Made by a program: the position numbers and the translations under genes. This document shows, piece by piece, positions 21,070-28,005 of a DNA stretch of 40,754 bases (positions are counted from its first letter, which is position 1; every line of letters starts with the position of its first letter). The stretch covers positions 1 to 40,754 of the forward strand of contig JAKFEP010000017.1 of NCBI GenBank assembly GCA_036675645.1. Direction: 5' to 3'. Under the pieces are notes generated by a model. That model did no database searches. It saw only the letters and a list, made by a program, of their open reading frames with translations, and was not told the DNA's origin. The DNA comes from Methylotenera_A sp036675645. GTDB taxonomy: Bacteria > Pseudomonadota > Gammaproteobacteria > Burkholderiales > Methylophilaceae.

Positions 21070-21398
21070 CACCAGAAAGATTAGATTGGCATTTGGAAAA
21101 CTGGCAGAGATATTGCAAGGCTGGCGAAGATTTACAGCTTGGCTACCCATCCAAATCACTCGTCATGCTATCAGGCGGTGCAAGTTGCGCAGAAGAGTTT
21201 GATATTATGTGCGAAGAGGTGGACATTCATTGTGCTGAAAAGATGGATGCGATCATTGACAGCCTAAGCAAACCACAGCAAACAGCAATCAATCATGTGT
21301 GGTTACAAGTATCACATCACTACCCTACGCAAGAGCTAGATTATGTTGAAGCGATCGAAAGATTACATTTATTAGTAATTAAGAGAAAACTTACTTGA
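21066..21398 (+). CDS. Possible late-gene regulator (Q/ArpU position)
   Basis: 110 residues. It starts TPERLDWHLENWQRYCKAGE and continues with a helical region (EEFDIMCEEVDIHCAEKMDA, IIDSLSKPQQTAINHVWLQV, then DYVEAIERLHLLVI). This layout recalls phage antiterminator Q/ArpU-like helical proteins, in which a helix pair ends in the HTH-like block L...Q..AI...WL. It is the last early gene, directly before a strong promoter and a terminator, exactly where Q lies in lambdoid phages. The function is inferred. Confidence 0.5.
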   Translation: MTPERLDWHLENWQRYCKAGEDLQLGYPSKSLVMLSGGASCAEEFDIMCEEVDIHCAEKMDAIIDSLSKPQQTAINHVWLQVSHHYPTQELDYVEAIERLHLLVIKRKLT

Positions 21399-21423
21399 CA
21401 AACATAATTACATCCATTACCAT
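21395..21423 (+). promoter_or_regulatory. Candidate late promoter (P_R'-like)
   Basis: TTGACA (21395-21400, perfect -35), 17-bp spacer, TACCAT (21418-21423). It overlaps the stop of the preceding gene, and a terminator lies about 260 bases downstream, as with lambda P_R' and t_R'. Confidence 0.65.
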
Positions 21424-21464
21424 CTTGAGTGGGAGAAGTCGCGCCCATACAAAACGAAATCCAC

Positions 21465-21674
21465 ATGCGATTAAACTATGACAAGCCAACCCGGTCTTAT
21501 TCTATAATCGCCATAGACGGCACAGAGTTTCCATTTAGATCGCTTCGTCAACTAAAAGAACTGATACATCGCTTTGACCGATACTTACCATACTATTCAC
21601 TAGAAAGCATGGTGCACAGATTTGGATTACGCGGATTCATTAAAATACTAATAAAGCTGTCTGGAAGGTATTAA
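21465..21674 (+). CDS. Small basic protein downstream of the late promoter
   Basis: 69 residues from ATG 21465. A GTG at 21429 would add 12 but lies at the predicted transcription start. It ends in a basic, hydrophobic region (LESMVHRFGLRGFIKILIKL, SGRY). No family recognised and no clear ribosome site. It lies between promoter and terminator. Confidence 0.4.
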   Translation: MRLNYDKPTRSYSIIAIDGTEFPFRSLRQLKELIHRFDRYLPYYSLESMVHRFGLRGFIKILIKLSGRY

Positions 21675-21686
21675 GCTGCTAACAAC

Positions 21687-21708
21687 ATCCCCTTAACTGG
21701 GGATTTTT
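21687..21708 (+). terminator. Intrinsic terminator after the late promoter
   Basis: ATCCCC (21687-21692), loop TTAACT, GGGGAT (21699-21704), then a T-run and CATTT. The tail TTTTTCATTT is shared with two other terminators. Confidence 0.85.
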
Positions 21709-21715
21709 CATTTAT

Positions 21716-21820
21716 AGAACACATAAACGCCGTTCCTGCCGACATTAAGATGTAAATTCTAGACATTCACATCGCCGCCTATAGGAATTCGGAGCAACAG
21801 GAACCGCCTTTATGTGTTTT
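21716..21820 (+). ncRNA. Candidate structured RNA or leader upstream of the terminase region
   Basis: AACACATAAA (21718-21727) pairs perfectly with TTTATGTGTT (21809-21818), extendable by a G-U and an A-U pair. Inside it the 4-base blocks CGCC/CGCC form two G-C pairs flanked by C-C mismatches. GTTCCTG (21732-21738) then pairs with CAGGAAC (21798-21804). The 59 inner bases can form CCGA/TCGG (extended by ATT/AAT after a bulged C) and GATGT/ACATC. No coding frame fits. Not matched by me to any known RNA family. Confidence 0.55.
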
Positions 21821-21834
21821 AACCAAGGATTACT

Positions 21835-22008
21835 ATGACATGGGACTTACAACAAGAAGTCGCCAGAGTATTAAAGAGGCGCTATAAAATTACAGACACA
21901 GGTAATGATGTTGCTGATTGCATCAAACAACTCTTTGATGGAAACGCTGATAAGTTTAACACATACTGTGAATCTTACTTAGAAGACGGGTGTGGCGTAG
22001 CAGGTTAG
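21835..22008 (+). CDS. Small protein downstream of the structured segment
   Basis: 57 residues with AAGGA 6 nt before the ATG. WDLQQEVARVLKRRYKITDT, then ADCIKQLFDGNADKFNTYCE, ending in LEDGCGVAG. The phrase LFDGNADK resembles MFDGDAEK in the gene at 18891, so the two may be distant relatives. No function known. The structured segment would form its 5' leader. Confidence 0.5.
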   Translation: MTWDLQQEVARVLKRRYKITDTGNDVADCIKQLFDGNADKFNTYCESYLEDGCGVAG

Positions 22009-22033
22009 AAGCCACCACAACACAACAGCCAAG

Positions 22034-22055
22034 CCACCCATTGAGGTGGTTTTTT
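22034..22055 (+). terminator. Intrinsic terminator before the small membrane ORF and glycosyltransferase
   Basis: CCACC (22034-22038), loop CATTGA, GGTGG (22045-22049), six T, then CATTT and ribosome site GGAGGG. Near copy of the element at 752-773. Confidence 0.85.
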
Positions 22056-22068
22056 CATTTGGAGGGAT

Positions 22069-22167
22069 ATGTCATTAACTTTCGTTATTTCATTTATCAC
22101 CATATTAGTTCTTCTTGGAGGTTGGGCAATATGGGATGGTTGTCAATTCGATGACTGGGGCGATTAA
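22069..22167 (+). CDS. Very small membrane protein in frame with the glycosyltransferase
   Basis: 32 residues, GGAGGG 2-3 nt upstream. One membrane helix (LTFVISFITILVLLGGWAIW), then an acidic tail DGCQFDDWGD. It ends in TAA at 22165. The very next codon, in the same frame, begins the open frame of the glycosyltransferase. Confidence 0.5.
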   Translation: MSLTFVISFITILVLLGGWAIWDGCQFDDWGD

Positions 22168-22830
22168 ATTAGCTTAAATGTATTTGTTGGTTATGATGCA
22201 AGAGAAGCTATCTGTTACCACACATTCTGCAACTCCATCATTACCAATACAAAATCACCTGTTAGCTTTACTCCGCTTACTGGTGAAATAACAGACGGAT
22301 CCAATACATTCACATATGCAAGATTCTTAGTCCCTCACCTACAGAATTACAAAGGATGGGCGCTATTTGTAGATGGTGACATGATATGTACCACAGACAT
22401 AAACAATCTGTTTGAAGCAGCAGACGATAACTACGCCGTAATGGTAGTTAAACATGATTACAAAACAAAATACCCACGCAAGTATCTAGGCAATAAAAAC
22501 GAAGACTACCCACGCAAGAACTGGTCATCGGTCATCTTGTTTAACTGTAGCCACCCTAAGAACAAAGTATTAACACCTGAATACATAAAAAACAGTACCG
22601 GCGCACATCTGCACAGATTCGCTTGGCTAGAAGATAACGAGATAGGCCAAATCAAACCTACTTGGAATTGGCTATCAATGGAAATGCCACACAACAACAA
22701 CGCAAAGATAATCCACTACACCATAGGCGCACCATGTTTCGAGGAATATCAAGACTGTGACTTTAGCCAACAATGGTGGGATGAGTACAAGAAAACTACA
22801 CACCCTATTAACTTACCAATCGGTAAATAA
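22168..22830 (+). CDS. Glycosyltransferase (GT-A type) without a canonical start codon
   Basis: About 220 residues. NVFVGYDAREAICYHTFCNS is a typical GT8-like N-terminus, here preceded only by three codons (ATT AGC TTA) after a stop. Further landmarks: FTYARFLVPHL, the DxD metal site in LFVDGDM (D69/D71), YPRKNWSSVILFNCSHP, THLTP-like KVLTPEYI, LHRFAWLEDNEIG and WNWLS. It should transfer a sugar from a nucleotide donor. No ATG, GTG or TTG exists before M72 (22381), which would remove the donor-binding half and the DxD. ATT at 22168, with GGGG about 7 nt upstream, is the best start; read-through from the small ORF or a sequence error are alternatives. Confidence 0.75.
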   Translation: MSLNVFVGYDAREAICYHTFCNSIITNTKSPVSFTPLTGEITDGSNTFTYARFLVPHLQNYKGWALFVDGDMICTTDINNLFEAADDNYAVMVVKHDYKTKYPRKYLGNKNEDYPRKNWSSVILFNCSHPKNKVLTPEYIKNSTGAHLHRFAWLEDNEIGQIKPTWNWLSMEMPHNNNAKIIHYTIGAPCFEEYQDCDFSQQWWDEYKKTTHPINLPIGK

Positions 22831-22857
22831 AACAAACATTTAAATATTGAGTTAATT

Positions 22858-23148
22858 ATGGCAGGCGCACCTATAGGTAATACAAACAATATCAAGAATA
22901 AAGTGTGGTCGGATGTGTTACGCAAACACTCTACACAAAATCCGCAAGAGCTAATCGAAGTTGCAAAAGCACTGTTCGCTAAAGCGAAAGAGGGTGATGT
23001 GGCAGCTGCAAAAGAGATAGGCGACCGAATAGAAGGCAAAGTAGCACAACAAACAATATTAGCAGGGGATGAGGACAATCCAATAAATGTTACTCACGGA
23101 CTATCAGAAACGCTTATCGGATTGCTTAACCAAATTAAATCAGAATGA
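22858..23148 (+). CDS. terS: Terminase small subunit
   Basis: 96 residues. MAGAPIGNTNNIKNKVWSDV, LRKHSTQNPQELIEVAKALF, AKEGDVAAAKEIGDRIEGKV and the closing acidic region follow a common short TerS form (helix bundle, KE.AdR..GKp..). It recognises the packaging site and directs the large subunit. It overlaps terL by 62 bp in another frame. Confidence 0.75.
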   Translation: MAGAPIGNTNNIKNKVWSDVLRKHSTQNPQELIEVAKALFAKAKEGDVAAAKEIGDRIEGKVAQQTILAGDEDNPINVTHGLSETLIGLLNQIKSE

Positions 23149-24586
23149 GAAACACGCAGCACTAAGATACTTAGCACAGACCGATTTATATTTCTTACTG
23201 CGTTATGTGTTGAATCGTGCAGACATAGAGAAACAGTGGCTATTCGACAGGTGCAATGAAGTCAATAAAAGTCCTGATGGCTATTTGGATTTATGGGCAA
23301 GGGAACATTACAAGTCCACCATCATCACCTTTGCACTGACTATTCAGGATGTACTAAAAGACCCTAATGTAACGATTGGTATATTTAGTCACACTAGGCC
23401 AATAGCTAAAGGTTTTCTAAGGCAGATCAAGCGTGAGTTTGAAACTAACCAGCAACTAAAAGACTTGTTTCCTGAGATCTTCTGGGATAACCCCAGTAAG
23501 CAAAGTGGCAAATGGTCAGAGGATGACGGCATTATCGTCAAGCGTACGTCTAACCCGAAAGAATCAACCATTGAAGCACATGGGCTGGTAGATGGTCAGC
23601 CAACCTCTAAGCACTTTAAATACCTCATCTATGATGATGTGGTAACGCGCGAATCAGTCACTACCCCTGACATGATTGCAAAGACTACCGAAGCGCTAGA
23701 GTTAAGTTTCAACTTAGGTGCAGAAGGAGGGGCGAGACGCTTCATTGGCACTCGCTATCATTTTAACGACAGCTACAAGACTGTCATGCAACGTGGCACA
23801 GCTATTCCTAGAATCCACACAGCAACGCTAGACGGCACGTTCGATAGCGAGCCGGTACTATTGACTAGGGAGAAGCTCAATGAGAAGCGTAGAGACCAAG
23901 GACAATATACATTCAACTGCCAAATGCTACAGAACCCGATAGCTGACAACATGCAAGGCTTTAAGCGCGAATGGCTGAAACACTATGATGGTGAAGCCGA
24001 GATAGGCACGAACAAATACCTGTTGGTTGATGCAGCGAATGAGAAACGTAAATCATCTGACTACACCTCAATGTGGATAGTTGGATTAGGGCAGGATGGT
24101 AACTACTACATCCTCGATATAGTGCGTGACAGGCTGAACATAACAGAACGTGCAGAGTTAGTTATTCGTTTACATCGTAAGTGGAAACCCATGCAGGTCA
24201 GGTATGAGAAGTACGGCATGATGGCGGATATTGAGTTCATCAAGCGTCTGCAGACTGAGCAGAACTATCGCTTTGACATCATTGAAGTAGCCGGACAAAT
24301 CCCCAAGAACGACAGAATAAGACGACTGGTGCCGTTATTTGAGCAGGGCAAGGTCTACCTACCACAAGCGCTCTACAAAACGGATTACGAGAAAATACCA
24401 CGCGAACTGGTGAATGCTTTTATTGAGGAAGAATATCTGGCGTTTCCAGTATCAATTCATGATGACATGCTAGATGGGCTGGCGCGAATAGCCGAACCTG
24501 ATTTGCCTTTGGTATGGCCTCAAGTTGAAGAAGAACCTGACCGATATAGACGCAAACGGAGTAGTGGCAGCGCATGGGCGACATGA
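23087..24586 (+). CDS. terL: Terminase large subunit (packaging ATPase/nuclease)
   Basis: 499 residues. Walker A-like W70-A-R-E-H-Y-K-S-T78, Walker B KYLIYDD (D183/D184), coupling motif FIGTRYH (219-225), and RNase H-type nuclease Asp/Glu: D315 in YLLVDAANEK, E374 in VRYEKYG, and IHDDMLDGLAR (459-463). It drives DNA into the prohead and cuts the concatemer. The only ATG before the domain is 23087, deep in terS, with a weak ribosome site, so translation is probably coupled. Confidence 0.95.
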   Translation: MLLTDYQKRLSDCLTKLNQNEKHAALRYLAQTDLYFLLRYVLNRADIEKQWLFDRCNEVNKSPDGYLDLWAREHYKSTIITFALTIQDVLKDPNVTIGIFSHTRPIAKGFLRQIKREFETNQQLKDLFPEIFWDNPSKQSGKWSEDDGIIVKRTSNPKESTIEAHGLVDGQPTSKHFKYLIYDDVVTRESVTTPDMIAKTTEALELSFNLGAEGGARRFIGTRYHFNDSYKTVMQRGTAIPRIHTATLDGTFDSEPVLLTREKLNEKRRDQGQYTFNCQMLQNPIADNMQGFKREWLKHYDGEAEIGTNKYLLVDAANEKRKSSDYTSMWIVGLGQDGNYYILDIVRDRLNITERAELVIRLHRKWKPMQVRYEKYGMMADIEFIKRLQTEQNYRFDIIEVAGQIPKNDRIRRLVPLFEQGKVYLPQALYKTDYEKIPRELVNAFIEEEYLAFPVSIHDDMLDGLARIAEPDLPLVWPQVEEEPDRYRRKRSSGSAWAT

Positions 24587-24768
24587 CCTTATTGCTTTCT
24601 TTACAGAAGAAGCATGGCTTAACAATTAATCAAAGAACTTACTTGCTGGAAGTGCTGATACTTCTGCGCATGCTCAATCAAAGTAAAGGACGTATTTTTC
24701 ATGCTGACCACTACAGAGAAAAGCTTGAACTATGTCTGTCATGGCTTAAAGGGAAACAATGGCCTTAG
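24574..24768 (+). CDS. Small protein between terminase and portal
   Basis: 64 residues, helical and basic (LSLQKKHGLTINQRTYLLEV, KLELCLSWLKGKQWP). It overlaps terL by 13 bp and portal by 10 bp. No known family. Overlaps and position support a real gene. Confidence 0.5.
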   Translation: MGDMTLLLSLQKKHGLTINQRTYLLEVLILLRMLNQSKGRIFHADHYREKLELCLSWLKGKQWP

Positions 24769-26897
24769 ATAAAGACGAATTAGCTGGATGGATAGATGGC
24801 GAGATAAGCCAAGCCAAGATTAAGACGGCTACATGGCGTAAAGATGCAAGGGAGTGCTACGCCTTCTATTCCAGCAAGCAATGGTCTGATGAGGATGCGG
24901 CTTTATTAGAGCAAGCTGGTCGTCCTGCAGTCGTATTTAACAGGGTTGCTAGAACAGTGAATGCAATCGCCGGACTTGAAGTACAGAACAGACAAGAAGT
25001 CCGCTATCTCCCTAGAACACTCGATGATTCAGCCAAGAACGAAGTATTAACCCTAGCCGCTAAATGGGTGCGTGATAACTGTGATGCAGAAGACGAAGAA
25101 TCAGAGGCGTTTCAAGATACATTGATATGCGGTATGGGCTGGACAGACACAAGTCTAGAATACGAACGCAATCCTGATGGCATGATACTGATTGAGCGTG
25201 ATGATGCCTTAAGTTATTTTTGGGATAGCAAGGCCAAGAAGCGCAATCTAGACGACAGGAAGTGGTGCGCTAAGGTCATCCCGATGTCACCCAAAGACAT
25301 CAAAGCGCGTTGGTCATGGGAAGGCTCTGCAACTTCAGAAGAGCTGTTAGATGAAGAAGAACAGCCACACGATGCTACACCGCCTTTCTATCAAGATAAG
25401 GACAAAGCGAATACAGGCAAAAAGTTAGTCGAAGTCTTATGCTTTCAGTGGTACGACATCGAGAAATACTATCGCTGTCAAATGCCGGATGGTAGCGAAG
25501 TAGAGCTAAGTATATCTAAATATACTACGCTTAAAGATTCACTCGAATCAATGGGCGTTAAGTGTGTAAAACAATCACGCCGTAAGTACAAAAAATGCTA
25601 CAAGATAGGTAAAGACATACTTGAGACGACTGACTCTGAAAGTCAGACAGGATTCACCTACAACTGCATTACAGGTCTTCGTGATCGTAACAATAATACT
25701 TGGTTTGGCATTGTCAGTTTAATGCTTGACCCGCAACGTTGGGCTAATAAATGGCTTAGCCAAATCATGCACATCCTTAACTCTAACTCTAAGGGTGGAT
25801 TGCTAGCTGAAACAGGCGCTTTTGCTAATGCACGAAAAGCCGAAAAAGAATGGGCGCAACCTGACGCGATTACATGGCTGAATGAAGGCGGCCTTAACAA
25901 GGTAAAACAAAAAGAAATCACGCAAATGCCAGTCGGGATTCAGGCATTACTGCAATATGCACTGGAGTCTATCAATGATGTGCCTGGCGTTAATACTGAA
26001 CTGTTAGGACTGGCCGATAGACAACAAGCAGGTGTATTAGAGAACTCACGCAAACAAGCTGGCGTAACCATGCTGGCGATATTCTTTGATTCTCTGCGTA
26101 GATACCGCAAAGAACAAGGCCGTGTGATGGCAAAGATGATTACTGAGTACATCTCAGATGGTCGCCTGATTCGTATTGTAGGCAAACAGGGCGAGCAAGT
26201 TGTCCCTTTGCTTAAAGATGAACTGACATTTGAATATGACGTGATCGTAGACGACGCACCGACTAGCCCTAATCAGAAAGAGAAAACATTTGCCGTATTG
26301 ATGCAGATGTTACCTCAGTTATTACAGGCGGGTATTCCAATGCCACCTACTCTAGTGGATTACATGCCATTACCTGATGCATTGATTCAGGACTGGAAGA
26401 AAGTATTGCAGCCTGACCCACAAGCTGAAGAGCAGAAGAAACAAAAAGCCAAGCAAGAAGCTATGGAAGCCATGCAAATGGAAGCTCAAATGGAAGCAAC
26501 CAAAGAAGCGGCTAAAGGCAAGGTTCAGCTTGAAATCAAAACACAAGAAGCTGATGTGGATATGCGTATCGAACAAATGCAAGCCGATAACGCACTACAA
26601 CTGCAGCAGATGAAAGACCAGACCGAACGCTGGAAAACAGACTATGACAACAAGGTTAAATTAAGACTTGCCCAATTATCCAGTGGTGATAACGGCATGA
26701 TGGATTTAATGAATCCTGCTAATCCTGATGACGCAAATATGTTCTATCAAATGACCAACGATTTAGCCAGTCAAGTAGCTTCTCTAGCCAGCACAGTGAA
26801 TAGCCTACAAATAGAAGTGACCAAGCCAAAAGTAAGTCAAGCCATTCGTGGTGCAGATGGCAAGATTCAACAAGTAATTACGGAGACACTACAGTAA
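24759..26897 (+). CDS. Portal protein (P22 type)
   Basis: 712 residues, close to the 725 of P22 portal. ECYAFYSSKQWSDEDAALLE, GRPAVVFNRVARTVNAIAGL, EVQNRQEVRYLPR and RDDALSYFWDSKAKKRNLDD are P22-portal landmarks. The C-terminal part (about 545-625) is a long Gln/Glu/Lys-rich helix (KKQKAKQEAMEAMQMEAQME...), like the barrel extension of P22 portal. It forms the dodecameric ring at the DNA entry vertex. AAAGGG lies 5 nt upstream. Confidence 0.92.
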   Translation: MALDKDELAGWIDGEISQAKIKTATWRKDARECYAFYSSKQWSDEDAALLEQAGRPAVVFNRVARTVNAIAGLEVQNRQEVRYLPRTLDDSAKNEVLTLAAKWVRDNCDAEDEESEAFQDTLICGMGWTDTSLEYERNPDGMILIERDDALSYFWDSKAKKRNLDDRKWCAKVIPMSPKDIKARWSWEGSATSEELLDEEEQPHDATPPFYQDKDKANTGKKLVEVLCFQWYDIEKYYRCQMPDGSEVELSISKYTTLKDSLESMGVKCVKQSRRKYKKCYKIGKDILETTDSESQTGFTYNCITGLRDRNNNTWFGIVSLMLDPQRWANKWLSQIMHILNSNSKGGLLAETGAFANARKAEKEWAQPDAITWLNEGGLNKVKQKEITQMPVGIQALLQYALESINDVPGVNTELLGLADRQQAGVLENSRKQAGVTMLAIFFDSLRRYRKEQGRVMAKMITEYISDGRLIRIVGKQGEQVVPLLKDELTFEYDVIVDDAPTSPNQKEKTFAVLMQMLPQLLQAGIPMPPTLVDYMPLPDALIQDWKKVLQPDPQAEEQKKQKAKQEAMEAMQMEAQMEATKEAAKGKVQLEIKTQEADVDMRIEQMQADNALQLQQMKDQTERWKTDYDNKVKLRLAQLSSGDNGMMDLMNPANPDDANMFYQMTNDLASQVASLASTVNSLQIEVTKPKVSQAIRGADGKIQQVITETLQ

Positions 26898-26909
26898 CTA
26901 GGAGCAGTA

Positions 26910-27080
26910 ATGAAAAAATACACTGAATATTTCGTAAACCAAACTGACGAAGGCTGGATATGGCACGCCCATGCTTACGAAGACAACAAGGTTGTTGCAC
27001 AAGAAAACGGCAAGGCCAAGACAAGCGACCAAGCTTATACAGACGGCGCTAAATGGTGCGCCAAACAAGGGGATAAATAA
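26910..27080 (+). CDS. Small protein after portal
   Basis: 56 residues with GGAG upstream. KKYTEYFVNQTDEGWIWHAH, then a polar region with KTSDQAYTDGAKWCAKQGDK. Its stop overlaps the next ATG (TAATG). Not recognised. Confidence 0.55.
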   Translation: MKKYTEYFVNQTDEGWIWHAHAYEDNKVVAQENGKAKTSDQAYTDGAKWCAKQGDK

Positions 27081-27472
27081 TGGCCCTAGCTCTTGCAACA
27101 ACATTACGCAATACACGCTTAGACGCTATTACGACAGCAGCAGGCGGTTCAGCATTGCTTCGTATTTATGATGGCTCACGACCTGCTACAGGTGGCGCAG
27201 CAACTACTTTACTAGCAGAGTTGACCTGCAATGCTACCTTTGCACCTGGTGCAGCGAGTGGCGTGCTTACGTTGAATGCAATTACTCAAGATGCCAGCGC
27301 TAATGCAACTGGTACTGCGACATGGTTTCGACTGGTCACTAGTGCGGCAGCATTCGTCATTGATGGCAACGTAGGTACTTCAGGTAGTGACTTGAACTTA
27401 ACCACTACATCAATCGTAGCGACTCAACCAGTAAGTGTTAGCTCCGCTGTTATCACCGAAGGCAATCCATAA
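27080..27472 (+). CDS. Virion-associated beta-rich protein
   Basis: 130 residues. MALALATTLRNTRLDAITTA, ALLRIYDGSRPATGGAATTL and WFRLVTSAAAFVIDGNVGTS are phrases of a small structural protein common beside portal or capsid genes of podoviruses. Likely decoration or appendage; the exact role is unknown. Confidence 0.65.
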   Translation: MALALATTLRNTRLDAITTAAGGSALLRIYDGSRPATGGAATTLLAELTCNATFAPGAASGVLTLNAITQDASANATGTATWFRLVTSAAAFVIDGNVGTSGSDLNLTTTSIVATQPVSVSSAVITEGNP

Positions 27473-27480
27473 GGTAAATC

Positions 27481-28002
27481 ATGGCAGCTGATATTAGAAC
27501 CCAGTACCCAAGTACCAGTACAACCGCGCTTACTATCTCGCTTGCTTCATTGGCGACTGATGCCAGTTTGTTGACAGGGCGCGAATCTACTGCGGTGGAC
27601 AACACCACTTTTGAAGACATAGACCATCTTGTTAGTGGCGTAATTACGGTAGGTACAACCCCTACAGCTAATACATTAATACAAGTGTGGGCTTATGCTT
27701 ATCGCACGATTACTACTGGCACGCCGACCTATCCAGATGTATTCGATGGTACAGACTCAGCCGAGACCATCACCAACTCAGGGGTTAAGGGTGCACTATT
27801 GAGGTTAGTCGCTTCAATTGATGTAATCGCCACAACCAGCAACGTAGGGTATGAATTCCCGCCGACTTCGATAGCTAGACTGTTCGATCAGATGCCTCAA
27901 TTTTGGGGCTTGTTTGTAACACACAATACTGGAGTAAATCTTAACTCAACTGCTGGCAACCACGTAATACATTACAACCGCATTCAAGCACAAACGGTGT
28001 AA
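27481..28002 (+). CDS. Virion structural protein, unknown role
   Basis: 173 residues. DIRTQYPSTSTTALTISLAS, NTLIQVWAYAYRT, YPDVFDGTDSAETITNSGVK, IARLFDQMPQFWGLFVTHNT. Predicted beta-sandwich. Genes of this kind sit between portal and a LamG-like protein in many short-tailed phages. AAGG is upstream and the next gene follows after 3 bp. Confidence 0.6.
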   Translation: MAADIRTQYPSTSTTALTISLASLATDASLLTGRESTAVDNTTFEDIDHLVSGVITVGTTPTANTLIQVWAYAYRTITTGTPTYPDVFDGTDSAETITNSGVKGALLRLVASIDVIATTSNVGYEFPPTSIARLFDQMPQFWGLFVTHNTGVNLNSTAGNHVIHYNRIQAQTV

Positions 28003-28005
28003 CCA

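Noticed and set aside
21716..21820. Self-cleaving ribozyme (hammerhead or twister) in the folded segment
   Set aside because: CUGANGA/GAAA hammerhead core is absent and the strands CCGCC/GGCGG needed for a twister-like fold do not pair as required. Kept only as an unnamed structured segment.
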